Below the pieces are notes generated by a model. That model searched no databases. It had not been told where the DNA came from and worked only from the letters and a program-made list of their open reading frames with translations. This document shows positions 34,725 through 44,226 of a DNA stretch of 64,000 nt, piece by piece (position 1 is the first letter of the stretch; the number at the start of each line of letters is the position of its first letter). Origin of the DNA: Billgrantia sulfidoxydans (lineage in GTDB: Bacteria; Pseudomonadota; Gammaproteobacteria; Pseudomonadales; Halomonadaceae); the NCBI RefSeq assembly GCF_017868775.1, contig NZ_CP053381.1, positions 1,054,001-1,118,000 of the forward strand. The letters are read 5' to 3'. Made by a program: the position numbers and the translations under genes.

Positions 34725-34985
34725 GATGAGGTTCCTCCTCCTAGCTGGGTTCCAGATCCATCTACCTTCACGGCTTCTCTAACGTAGCAGTCACCCGCCC
34801 GTCCGTTCTTTGCAGGATGGCGACGATATGTGTAGGAGTGAAAGCGAGCGCTCCTGTTGGCATGCGCCCCGCCGCTCGAATCCGGCCGGTATCGCGTTGC
34901 GTGGCCGTCATGAGCGATAGCGCAGCCTCCTCCTGGCTTCTATAACTGTGGCAAGACGGATGATTTGGTGGCGAAAGGAGTCGTT

Positions 34986-36476
34986 ATGGAAGCGATCTGG
35001 ACACTGGGTAGCCGCGGCGTGGCCGAGCATCCTTCCCTGGCAGAGGATGCCGAGGTGGATGTTGCCATCGTCGGGGCGGGCATCACCGGGCTCACCGCGG
35101 CGCTGCCGCTGGCCGAGGCCGGTCTCAGGGTCATGGTGCTCGAGGCGGGGAGGGTGGGGGGCGGCGCCACGGGCGGCTCCACCGGCAATCTCTACGCCAC
35201 GCTGGCCTCGGGGCAGGCGCCGTTGCGCCATAAATGGGGCGATGACGTGGCCGCCGACGTGGTGCGGGCCAGGGCCGAGGCGGTCGACCACGTCGAGGCG
35301 CTGGTGCAGCGCTTCGCCATCGACTGCCAGTTCCGGCGCCAGCCGGCCTATCGCCTGGTAAGCGACGAGCGCCAGCATGCCGATCACGACCTGAACGAAG
35401 AGCTCGATGCGCTGATCAGCGCCGGGCTCGACGTCGAGATGGTGGACAGCGCCGGCCTGCCCTTCGACAGTTGGGGCATCCGTATCGCCCAGCAGGCCCA
35501 GTTCAACCCGCTGCACTATGTCCAGGGGCTGGCCTGCGCGCTGCTCGGCGAAGGCGTGGTGATTCACCAACATGCCCCCGTGCGCGAGATCGACCCTGGC
35601 AGGGGGGTGGTGCGAACCGATGAGGCCAGCGTCACCGCTAAGCACATCGTGCAGGCGACCCATACGCCCAAGGGCATCAGCCTGGTCCAGGCGGGCATGC
35701 CGGTATCGCGTGAGTACGCGGTCAGCGCGCGACTGAGAAGCGGCGAGTACCCCGAGGGCATCCACTGGGTGCTCGACCCCTTCCACTCGCTGCGCAGCTA
35801 CCGTCACGGCGACGATCGCTACCTGATGGTCATTGGCGAGAAGCACCCGACCGGCGAGCACCGCGGCGACCATTACCAGTTGTTGCGCGAATACCTGGCG
35901 GCACGCTTCGACGTGGCGGCTTTCACCCACCACTGGTCGGCCCAGCAGTACACCTCTCCGGACGGATTGCCTTACATCGGCCGCATGCATGGCCACGGCA
36001 ATCTCTACATGGCCACCGGCTTCGCCGCCGACGGCCTGGTGTGGGGCACCGTGGCCGGCACGCTCATCGCCGACCAGATTCTCGACCGCGACAACCCCTG
36101 GCAGGCACGCTTCGGCGCGCGGCGCATCACCCCGGGAAAATCGGCGCTGCAGTATGCCAAGGAAAATGCCACCGTCACCAAGCACATGGTCAAGGACTAC
36201 CTGGGCACCGAGAAACTCGATGGCTTCGACGCCATCGCGCCGGGGCACGGCCGGGTTGCCACCGTGGAAGGCGAGAAGCTCGCCATCCATCGTACCGAGG
36301 CCGGCGAACTCAAGGTGCTCTCCGCGGTGTGTCCGCACATGAAGTGCATCGTGCACTGGAACGCCAGCGAATCGACCTGGGACTGCCCCTGCCACGGTAG
36401 CCGATTCGACACCGAAGGCGAGGTGATCGAAGGTCCTTCCCTCCATCCATTGGCCAAGCTCGAAGGACACCGCTAG
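34986..36476 (+). CDS. FAD-dependent oxidoreductase with C-terminal Rieske domain
   Basis: This 496-aa two-domain protein has an N-terminal DAO-type FAD domain starting with the nucleotide-binding DVAIVGAGITGLTAALPLAE. The conserved GGGATGGSTGNLY and YMATGFAADGLVWGTVAG, near residue 350, complete the FAD site. The last about 85 residues form a Rieske [2Fe-2S] domain: CPHMKCIVHWN and, 16 residues on, CPCHGSRFD. Relatives are annotated as glycine/D-amino-acid oxidases with Rieske domains; the substrate is unknown. The ATG at 34986 has AAAGGAG upstream. Confidence 0.88.
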   Translation: MEAIWTLGSRGVAEHPSLAEDAEVDVAIVGAGITGLTAALPLAEAGLRVMVLEAGRVGGGATGGSTGNLYATLASGQAPLRHKWGDDVAADVVRARAEAVDHVEALVQRFAIDCQFRRQPAYRLVSDERQHADHDLNEELDALISAGLDVEMVDSAGLPFDSWGIRIAQQAQFNPLHYVQGLACALLGEGVVIHQHAPVREIDPGRGVVRTDEASVTAKHIVQATHTPKGISLVQAGMPVSREYAVSARLRSGEYPEGIHWVLDPFHSLRSYRHGDDRYLMVIGEKHPTGEHRGDHYQLLREYLAARFDVAAFTHHWSAQQYTSPDGLPYIGRMHGHGNLYMATGFAADGLVWGTVAGTLIADQILDRDNPWQARFGARRITPGKSALQYAKENATVTKHMVKDYLGTEKLDGFDAIAPGHGRVATVEGEKLAIHRTEAGELKVLSAVCPHMKCIVHWNASESTWDCPCHGSRFDTEGEVIEGPSLHPLAKLEGHR

Positions 36477-36504
36477 GGCGCAGGCGGGGGGGCAGCCCGG
36501 GCTA

Positions 36505-37308
36505 CTAGCGAAGAGGCGGAAATGTCAGCAGCGATTCCCGTCGCGCGGCTGAGGCCAGCCACAGCAATGCCACCGCCAGCAGCAGCTCGGCCAGGTCGCC
36601 GCCGTAGTACATGAGCTGGGCGGCGGCTTGGATCTCTTCCGCGGGGTGGCCGGCACCGCGCGGCCACAGGTAGCCGTACATGAGCTTGCCCAGCAAGGCG
36701 TGGGCGGCCATGGAAACGAACAGCACGCCCAGGCGCAAGCGCAGGCCGAGCCGGTGCGGCGAGGCGTCCGGGCCCGCCAGTACGGCCCAGCAGAACAGGT
36801 AGCCCGCCGCCAGGAAGTGCAGATGGACCCAGCCATGCAGCAGGCCGCTGTGCCGCGAGGCGGCATACAGCGGGGTGAAGTAGAGCAGGGCCATGCCGCC
36901 GACGTTGAGCAGCAAGGCGGCAATCGGGTGCGACACGATCCGCAGCGGCAGGCTCCGGAGAGCGCCAACGAGCCGGCGCGCCGCGGCGGTCGGCAGGCTC
37001 CTGAGGGTCAGCGTCACCGGGGCGGCCAGTGCCCAGGCCAGCGGCGCCAGCATGCCGATCAGCAGGTGCTGGGCCATGTGGCCGCGCAGGTCGTGATGCG
37101 CCCAGGCCGTGACCGGCGGGGCCACGGCCACGGCGAGCAGCAGGCTGCCCAGAGCGAAGAGGGCGCAGCGCCAGCCGCTCCAGCCGTTGCCGCGACGCTG
37201 CTGGCGTCCGGCCGCGCCAAGATAGCCCAGGGTCGCCAGGCCGAGCAGGCCAAGCGGGAACCATGCCAACAGCGCCGAGGCGCCGCCAGCGGCAACGCTG
37301 CCGTGCAT
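36505..37308 (-). CDS. CtaG-like cytochrome c oxidase assembly membrane protein
   Basis: This 267-aa protein has about seven helices of the caa3-type CtaG family. It carries the conserved histidines: HHDLRGHMAQHLLIGMLAPL, HPIAALLLN, HGWVHLHFL and HALLGKLMYG. Family members help assemble copper-containing cytochrome oxidase. No oxidase subunit is present in the window. It is 3 bp downstream of the DUF2243 gene on the same strand, suggesting a two-gene operon. Confidence 0.87.
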   Translation of the reverse strand: MHGSVAAGGASALLAWFPLGLLGLATLGYLGAAGRQQRRGNGWSGWRCALFALGSLLLAVAVAPPVTAWAHHDLRGHMAQHLLIGMLAPLAWALAAPVTLTLRSLPTAAARRLVGALRSLPLRIVSHPIAALLLNVGGMALLYFTPLYAASRHSGLLHGWVHLHFLAAGYLFCWAVLAGPDASPHRLGLRLRLGVLFVSMAAHALLGKLMYGYLWPRGAGHPAEEIQAAAQLMYYGGDLAELLLAVALLWLASAARRESLLTFPPLR

Positions 37309-37311
37309 GGC

Positions 37312-37782
37312 TCAGCCCCGCTCTAGCCGCCTGGCTCGGCGGTAGAGGGCCAGGCCCACCAGCAGCAGCGCCAGGGCGGAGAGGTTCCAGCTCAGGTCAT
37401 AGGCGAGCAGGTCGACGCCGTAGCGGATCTGGTGGATGCCCAGCAGCTTGTGGCTGACGATGCCGTCGAACAGCTGGAAGCCGCCCATGCCGAGGAAGGC
37501 GCCGGCCCAGGCCCAGCGCGCCACCAGCCGGCGGCGCTGGGTCTGCTCGATCAGCAGGAAGGCGCCGATCGCGATGGCGAGCAGCTCGGCCGCGTGTAGC
37601 AGGCCGTCCGACAGAATGCCGACGGCCGGCGTCGCGCGGTCGAAGAAGTGATGCCACTGCAGCAACTGGTGGAAGACGATCTCGTCGACGGCGGCCATCA
37701 CGCCGGCGCCGGCCATCGCGGCAAGCCAGAGTGTTCGGCGTGAATCCTGTGCGGCGGCCGGGGTGGGGCGGGGTGAGGTCAT
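37312..37782 (-). CDS. DUF2243 family membrane protein
   Basis: This 156-aa protein has four predicted helices and conserved histidines (DEIVFHQLLQWHHFFDR, SDGLLHAAELLAI, DGIVSHKLLGIHQIRYG). These features are typical of DUF2243, which is often found beside CtaG-like genes. The histidine pattern suggests metal or haem contact, but no function is established. It is coupled to the CtaG-like gene downstream. Confidence 0.87.
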   Translation of the reverse strand: MTSPRPTPAAAQDSRRTLWLAAMAGAGVMAAVDEIVFHQLLQWHHFFDRATPAVGILSDGLLHAAELLAIAIGAFLLIEQTQRRRLVARWAWAGAFLGMGGFQLFDGIVSHKLLGIHQIRYGVDLLAYDLSWNLSALALLLVGLALYRRARRLERG

Positions 37783-37841
37783 GGCATCCGTGCTCTGGTG
37801 GGTCTGCCCTCAAGCTAGGCCCGCACTGGCATAAAGACAAA

Positions 37842-37872
37842 CCGCCCGCCGACTTCACTCCCTGGCGGGCGG
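37842..37872 (-). terminator. Terminator overlapping the end of the PhoD-like gene
   Basis: A 9-bp perfect stem, CCGCCCGCC/GGCGGGCGG, with a 13-nt loop spans the stop codon. Reading the minus strand it is followed by TTTGTCTTT. The stem's first arm encodes the last residues of the protein. Confidence 0.7.
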
Positions 37873-39777
37873 GAAGCCGACCTCGAATCCGCGCGCATCG
37901 AGGTAGCGAATGTCGCGGGGTCGCCCCGCCTCGTCGAAGTCGACCAGGCCGAGGCCGCAGCCGTTCCACAGCCGCTCGCCGGCCCGGGCGCGATCGGGGT
38001 CGCGGGGGTGAATCGCCAGGCGGCGGCGCTTGGTGAACCAGTTGAGCGGCGAGCGCGGGGCGTAGAGCCAGCGGTTGAGCCGGTCGAACCAGTCCAGCAG
38101 GGTGACGGGAAAGGCGTTCTTGATGCCGCTGGCGGTGATCTGCCACAGCCGTGGGCCTTGCTCGCGGTGCCGCAGGTGGATGTCGTAGGCGAACGAGTAG
38201 TGCACGTCGCCGGAGAGAATCACGTAGTTGCCCGGCGTGCGCGAGTGGCGAAAGATGTTGAGCATGACGCTGGCGGCGCCGCGATGGGCCATCCAGTTCT
38301 CGGCATCCACCAGCAGGGGCTTGCCCGCCAGGGCGAAGAGCCGCTGCACCGCCTCGATGAGCTTGACGCCGAACATGGGGGCCGGCGAGACGATGATGGC
38401 CGCGGGCGCGTCGAGCATGGCCTCCTGCAGTTCGATCAGCGCCTCCCAGTCCATCAGGCCCGAGGGGCGGGTCGGGTGGCGCTCGCTGCGCCAGCGCCGC
38501 GTGCGGGTATCCAGCACGATCAGGGGAGGCGGCCCGGGGATGCGGTACTCCCAGCCCTGGAAGCGCTGCAGCCGCTGCAGCAGGGCGTCGTGCGCCTGTC
38601 TTGGCAGCTGGCCCTCCTGCCGCTGCGCCTCGGTCATCAGTTCCGCCGCCTGTGCGCACAGGCCATCCAGGCGCTCGGGATCGTTGCCCCAGCCTTGGCA
38701 GAGCAGGTAGGCCAGCAGGGCATTGCCGATGATGCGTCGCGAGAAGGGGTGGCCGTAGGCGACCTGCTCCCAGTCGGCGGTCAGGTTCCAGTCGTCGGTC
38801 ACGTCGTGATCGTCGAAGATCATCAGGCTGGGCAGGTGGGCCAGCAGGCGGGAGCAGGCGGGCAAGCCTTCGACGAAGCGCTCGAGGATGGCCTGTTCGG
38901 CCAGGAAGCGCTGGGGCCATTCGGCGTCCAGCGCAGGAGGGGAGATTTCGATCAGCCGCCACGGCACCGGCGACCAGACCAGCAGGTACATGGCCATCAC
39001 CTCGGCGAAGGTGATCAGGTGATTGTGTGCATTGGCCGTGGTGAACACCGGCTTGCGTACGCCGCCGAAGAAGCGTTCGCGCAGGGCGCTGCCGCTCTCG
39101 GTGTCCGGCAGCAGCGCCTCGCGCCGGTAATAGGTGGCCGCGTCGCGATAGAGTGCCTGGCTGTCGGGCACCGTGGCGCCCTCCAGCGCCTCGTCGAACA
39201 GGCCCAGCCGTGCGATCAGGGCGTGGATCGCCACCAGCGTGGGGCCGGCCACGTCGTCGGCGTAGACCTGGTCGCCCGTCATCAGCAGCCAGGCCGGCCA
39301 CTCCTGTGGCGCCCGGCGCCGCTCGGCGAGCCAGGCATCGGCGCCCACCAGGCCGTCGGGGCCGTCATGGTGGGGCTTGCGGCAGGAGCCGTGCAGCAGG
39401 CGGTGGTGGCGTTCGGCCAGCACGAAGCTCGGGTAGTGCGTGCCCGCGTGGAGCAGGTGCGGTGCCCAGTCGGCGATGCCGCGCTCCTCGGCTTCGCTGC
39501 GCACCTTCAGGTCATAGTCGACGAGCGTGCCGGTGGGCAGCGGCGTGGCGAGGGGAACGTCGATCAGGTGCAGCCAGGCATGCTGACCGACCGGGATGCG
39601 CTCGAGCCGCTCGTCGCCCAGCCGCAGGCGACGCGGCGGGTGGCTCTCGGGGTGCAGCATGAGCGTGAGTTCGAGCGGCCGCGTGGCCACCAGCCACAGC
39701 ACCAGGCGCTCGGCCGACAGGCGTCGCAGCAAGGGGCCGGCCAGGACGTCGGGCAGGGGCGGGGCGTCGTCGGTCAT
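37855..39777 (-). CDS. PhoD-like alkaline phosphatase D family protein
   Basis: This 640-aa protein is read from the ATG at 39777 (AGGAG upstream). It shows the metal-binding motifs of PhoD-like phosphatases: LLMTGDQVYADDV, LMIFDDHDVTDDWN and VILSGDVHYSFAYD. No signal peptide is visible, so unlike classical secreted PhoD it may act in the cytoplasm. The substrate is unknown; a phosphodiesterase or phosphatase activity follows from the fold. It is divergent from the nnrU-like gene. Confidence 0.85.
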   Translation of the reverse strand: MTDDAPPLPDVLAGPLLRRLSAERLVLWLVATRPLELTLMLHPESHPPRRLRLGDERLERIPVGQHAWLHLIDVPLATPLPTGTLVDYDLKVRSEAEERGIADWAPHLLHAGTHYPSFVLAERHHRLLHGSCRKPHHDGPDGLVGADAWLAERRRAPQEWPAWLLMTGDQVYADDVAGPTLVAIHALIARLGLFDEALEGATVPDSQALYRDAATYYRREALLPDTESGSALRERFFGGVRKPVFTTANAHNHLITFAEVMAMYLLVWSPVPWRLIEISPPALDAEWPQRFLAEQAILERFVEGLPACSRLLAHLPSLMIFDDHDVTDDWNLTADWEQVAYGHPFSRRIIGNALLAYLLCQGWGNDPERLDGLCAQAAELMTEAQRQEGQLPRQAHDALLQRLQRFQGWEYRIPGPPPLIVLDTRTRRWRSERHPTRPSGLMDWEALIELQEAMLDAPAAIIVSPAPMFGVKLIEAVQRLFALAGKPLLVDAENWMAHRGAASVMLNIFRHSRTPGNYVILSGDVHYSFAYDIHLRHREQGPRLWQITASGIKNAFPVTLLDWFDRLNRWLYAPRSPLNWFTKRRRLAIHPRDPDRARAGERLWNGCGLGLVDFDEAGRPRDIRYLDARGFEVGFPPARE

Positions 39778-39882
39778 CGGGCTCTCCTGTCTGGCGGCGC
39801 TCGCGCCATCGCTGGCGCATGACACTCCAAGTGAGTAGGCTGGGCTGCGATTCGTTCAATTCCTGCTGATGGAGACGGCAAC

Positions 39883-40449
39883 ATGCTCGTCATGATTCTG
39901 GGGCTTGTGCTCTTCCTGGGCACCCACTCCGTACGCATCTTCGCCGACGACTGGCGCAGCAAGCAGATCCAGCGCCTGGGCGAGATGCGCTGGAAGGGCT
40001 TGTTCTCGCTCGTCTCCATCGTGGGGCTGGCACTGGCCATCTGGGGCTTCGGGCGCATGCGCCTCGATCCCACCTGGGTCTGGTTCCCGCCGGTGGGAAT
40101 GCGCCACGCGGTGGCGCTGCTGATGCTCCCCGCCTTCCTCCTGCTGGTGGCGGCCTACGTTCCCCATAACCACATCAAGGCCAAACTGGGCCATCCCATG
40201 GTACTGGCGGTCAAGGTGTGGGCGTTTGCCCACCTGCTGGCCAACGGGCGCCTCGGCGACATCGTCTTCTTCGGTGCCTTCCTGCTCTGGGCCGTGCTCG
40301 ACTTCCGTTCTGCCCGGCGGCGCCAGCCCGCCCCGGCCGTGAGCCCGCGCGCCTCCGGCACCCTCATCACGCTGGGCGTCGGGCTGGTCGCGTACTACCT
40401 GTTCGCCTTCCATCTGCATGTGTGGGTCACCGGTGTACCGGTGATGTAG
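39883..40449 (+). CDS. NnrU family membrane protein
   Basis: This 188-aa protein has about five helices and the NnrU hallmarks GTHSVRIFADDWR, RWKGLFSLVSIVGL, VGMRHAVALLMLPAF and HPMVLAVKVWAFAHLLANGR. Family members are linked to nitric-oxide reduction in denitrifiers and to carotenoid isomerisation in plants, but occur widely. No denitrification genes are present here. The next gene downstream has an FNR-type site in its promoter. Confidence 0.88.
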   Translation: MLVMILGLVLFLGTHSVRIFADDWRSKQIQRLGEMRWKGLFSLVSIVGLALAIWGFGRMRLDPTWVWFPPVGMRHAVALLMLPAFLLLVAAYVPHNHIKAKLGHPMVLAVKVWAFAHLLANGRLGDIVFFGAFLLWAVLDFRSARRRQPAPAVSPRASGTLITLGVGLVAYYLFAFHLHVWVTGVPVM

Positions 40450-40468
40450 CGGCTGGCGCCCGGCGGCA

Positions 40469-40482
40469 TTGACATGGGTCAA
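40469..40482 (+). promoter_or_regulatory. Perfect FNR/Anr-type site before the alcohol dehydrogenase
   Basis: TTGAC-ATGG-GTCAA is a perfect inverted repeat matching the TTGAY-N4-RTCAA pattern of FNR/Anr/Dnr-family regulators. It is centred about 81 bp before the ATG at 40557 and 27 bp after the nnrU-like stop. At a usual -41.5 position the transcript would start near 40517, giving a leader of about 40 nt. Confidence 0.6.
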
Positions 40483-40556
40483 GGCGCTGCCGGCGATATT
40501 GATCGACCCTGATGGGACGTTGCCGGCCACCGGCATCACGACCATGAGGAAACCCC

Positions 40557-41636
40557 ATGCCTGCCATGATGAAAGCCGCGATCTTCGTCGAGCCGGGGCG
40601 CATCGAGATCGACGACAAGCCCATCCCGGACATCGGCCCCAACGACGCCCTGATCCGTGTCACCACCACCACCATCTGCGGCACCGACGTGCACATCCTC
40701 AAGGGCGAGTACCCGGTCGAAAAGGGGCTCACCATCGGCCACGAGCCGGTCGGCGTGATCGAGAAGCTGGGCGCCAACGTACAGGGCTACCGCGAGGGCC
40801 AGCGGGTCATCGCCGGCGCCATCTGCCCGAGCTTCACCTCCTACGCCTGCCAGGACGGCTGCAGCGCCCAGGACGGCGGCCACCACGCCCACGGCTACAA
40901 GCCGATGGGCGGCTGGCGCTTCGGCAACACCATCGACGGCGCCCAGGCCGAGTACCTGAGGGTGCCCGACGCCCAGGCCAACCTGGCGCCGGTGCCCGAC
41001 GGCCTGACCGACGAGCAGGTGCTGATGTGTCCCGACATCATGTCGACCGGCTTCGCCGGCGCCGAGTCCGCCGGCATCAAGATCGGCGACAGCGTGGCGG
41101 TGTTCGCCCAGGGGCCGATCGGTCTGTGCGCCACGGCCGGGGCCCGGCTGCGCGGTGCTGGGTTGATCATCGCCGTGGACGGCGTCGATGAGCGCCTGGC
41201 CATGGCGCGGCAGATGGGCGCGGACGTCACCCTCGACTTCCGCAAGGTCGACGTGGTCGAGGAGATCCTGCGCCTGACCGGCGGGCGCGGCGTGGACGCC
41301 TCCATCGAGGCGCTGGGGTTGCAGTCCACCTTCGAGGCGGCGCTGCGGGTGATCAAGCCGGGCGGCACCCTGTCGAGCCTGGGGGTCTACTCCGGCGACC
41401 TGACGATCCCGCTCGGGGCGTTCTGCGCCGGCCTCGGCGATCACAAGATCGTCACCTCGCTGTGCCCCGGCGGCAAGGAGCGTATGCGCCGGCTGATGCA
41501 GGTGATCGAGACCGGGCGGCTGGACCTCGGCCCCATGGTCACGCATCGCTACGCGCTGGAGAACATCGTCGAGGCGTACGACCTCTTCTCGCACCAGCGC
41601 GACGGCGTGCTGAAGGTGGCGATCCAGGCGAGCTGA
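40557..41636 (+). CDS. Zinc-dependent NAD(P) alcohol dehydrogenase
   Basis: This 359-aa medium-chain dehydrogenase has catalytic zinc ligands in TTICGTDVH and GHEPVG, and the Rossmann segment VAVFAQGPIGLCATAGARLRG. The usual four-cysteine structural zinc lobe is absent; in its place is the segment ACQDGCSAQDGGHHAHGYKP. This resembles the secondary-alcohol and glutathione-independent group of bacterial enzymes. Substrate unknown. AGGAAA lies just before the ATG. The FNR-type site upstream suggests induction when oxygen is low. Confidence 0.9.
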   Translation: MPAMMKAAIFVEPGRIEIDDKPIPDIGPNDALIRVTTTTICGTDVHILKGEYPVEKGLTIGHEPVGVIEKLGANVQGYREGQRVIAGAICPSFTSYACQDGCSAQDGGHHAHGYKPMGGWRFGNTIDGAQAEYLRVPDAQANLAPVPDGLTDEQVLMCPDIMSTGFAGAESAGIKIGDSVAVFAQGPIGLCATAGARLRGAGLIIAVDGVDERLAMARQMGADVTLDFRKVDVVEEILRLTGGRGVDASIEALGLQSTFEAALRVIKPGGTLSSLGVYSGDLTIPLGAFCAGLGDHKIVTSLCPGGKERMRRLMQVIETGRLDLGPMVTHRYALENIVEAYDLFSHQRDGVLKVAIQAS

Positions 41637-41727
41637 GGGCGCATCGCGCCGCGCCAGCAGGGGCGAAACAGCGTTGAAACGGCGTGCGGATTTTTCCTGA
41701 CAGGCTGCTACTCTTTGTTACACAGGG

Positions 41728-41745
41728 ATTGAACGGTCATTCAAT
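41728..41745 (+). promoter_or_regulatory. TetR-type palindromic operator before the polyamine transporter
   Basis: ATTGAA-CGGTCA-TTCAAT is a perfect 6-bp inverted repeat around a 6-bp spacer, resembling BetI/TetR-family sites. It lies about 97 bp before the binding-protein start in a short AT-richer patch. No TetR gene is in the window, so the regulator would act from elsewhere. Confidence 0.45.
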
Positions 41746-41841
41746 GTTCATCCCTTCGTCATGGAGTCGCGCGATAAGGGTCGGGGGCCAGGTCCCGCTG
41801 GCCCCTGTCACCTTGTGCAGGACCCTCATGGAGAACCCCTC

Positions 41842-42957
41842 ATGTCGTTCACACGTCGCCGTTTCCTCAAGGGCACCCTGGCTGCCGGCGCCGCCGCCAG
41901 CGTGCCGTCGTTCTACATCAACAAGGTACTGGCCCAGGAGCAGACCCTGCGCATCTATGCGTGGGCGGGCTATTTCACCGACGAGATGCTGGCCGACTTC
42001 ACCGAGAAGACCGGCATCCGCGCGACCTTTACCCCCTACGGCACCAACGACGAGCTGATGAACTCGCTGCGGGCCACCGACGGCACCGGCTTTGACGTGA
42101 TCATGCCTACCGTGGACCGGGTGCCGGGCTACCTGGACTACGACCTGGTGCAGCCGCTCGACGAGTCGCGCATCAACTGGTCCGGCGCGCTCGACAGCGC
42201 CATCGAGGGCTCCGAGGTGGGCGGCGTGGTCGACGGCAAGCGCTACTTTGCCCCCAGCGACTGGGGCACCGAGGCGATCACCTGGCACCGTCGCGACGCC
42301 AAGGTCGACCGCGCCAACCTCAGCTACGCCGACCTGTGGAACCCCGAGCACGGCCAGGGCGTGACGGTGCGCGGGCACTCGGCGCTGGTGGGTATCGGCC
42401 TGTGGCTCGAGCGCGAGGGCCGGCTGCCGCATCCGCTGCTCGACTCCTACAAGAGCGAGGAGGCCATGCGCGCCAACTTCGACGTCATCCTCGAGGAGGC
42501 GATCAAGCACAAGCACATGCTGGTGCAGTTCTGGGACACCGAGAACGACGCCCAGGCGGCCTTCCGCACCAACGGCGCCATCATCGGCCAGACCTGGGAT
42601 TCCACCGCCTTCCGCCTGCAGCAGGAGGGCGAGGACATCGCCTACGGCGCACCCAAGGAGGGCGCCCTGGCGTGGATGGAGGGCTTCGTGATCCCCAAGA
42701 ACGCTCAGAACCCGGACGCCGTCTACGAGCTGATCAACTGGTACTACACGCCGGAGGCGGGTGCCCTGTTCGTCAAGGCGACCGGCTACAACTCCACCTC
42801 CAAGGGCGCTACCGAACTGCTGCCCGACGAGACGCGCCAGTTCTTCACCGACTCCTACACCGAGGAAGACCTGGCTAACCTGTGGTGGTGGCCGATCCAG
42901 GAGCCGTGGTACGTGGCGCTACGCAATGAATACCAGGATCGCTACCTATCGGCATAA
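41842..42957 (+). CDS. Polyamine ABC transporter substrate-binding protein (PotD-like)
   Basis: This 371-aa periplasmic binding protein has a twin-arginine-type signal (RRRFLKGTLAAGAAASVPSF). The mature part begins with LRIYAWAGYFTDEMLADFTE and has the PotD/PotF pattern (FDVIMPTVDRVP, DWGTEAI, FVIPKNAQNPDAVYELINWY). Spermidine, putrescine or a related amine is the likely ligand. GGAGAA lies before the ATG at 41842. It is the first gene of a potDABC-like operon. Confidence 0.88.
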   Translation: MSFTRRRFLKGTLAAGAAASVPSFYINKVLAQEQTLRIYAWAGYFTDEMLADFTEKTGIRATFTPYGTNDELMNSLRATDGTGFDVIMPTVDRVPGYLDYDLVQPLDESRINWSGALDSAIEGSEVGGVVDGKRYFAPSDWGTEAITWHRRDAKVDRANLSYADLWNPEHGQGVTVRGHSALVGIGLWLEREGRLPHPLLDSYKSEEAMRANFDVILEEAIKHKHMLVQFWDTENDAQAAFRTNGAIIGQTWDSTAFRLQQEGEDIAYGAPKEGALAWMEGFVIPKNAQNPDAVYELINWYYTPEAGALFVKATGYNSTSKGATELLPDETRQFFTDSYTEEDLANLWWWPIQEPWYVALRNEYQDRYLSA

Positions 42958-42980
42958 AGCGACGGATAAAGAGAATAAGA

Positions 42981-43011
42981 GGGAAGAGGGGCGCGCAGCG
43001 CCGCTCTTCCC
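42981..43011 (+). terminator. Attenuator-like hairpin between the binding protein and ATPase genes
   Basis: A 14-bp stem with one mismatch (GGGAAGAGGGGCGC against GCGCCGCTCTTCCC) and a 3-nt loop is followed by GCTTCGTTTT. It lies within the operon, 23 bp after the binding-protein stop. It would partly terminate transcription and raise the ratio of binding protein to membrane complex. Confidence 0.7.
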
Positions 43012-43056
43012 GCTTCGTTTTAGCCGCGTAGCGGCGATCTTGCGTATGAGGTTTTG

Positions 43057-44218
<1,162 letters not shown>

Positions 44219-44226
<8 letters not shown>

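Noticed and set aside
34908..36470. 520-aa minus-strand frame over the FAD/Rieske gene
   Set aside because: No ribosome-binding site or motif; the plus-strand gene has complete FAD and Rieske motifs.
38008..39822. 604-aa plus-strand frame over the PhoD-like gene
   Set aside because: Shadow frame; the minus-strand gene has all metal-binding motifs.
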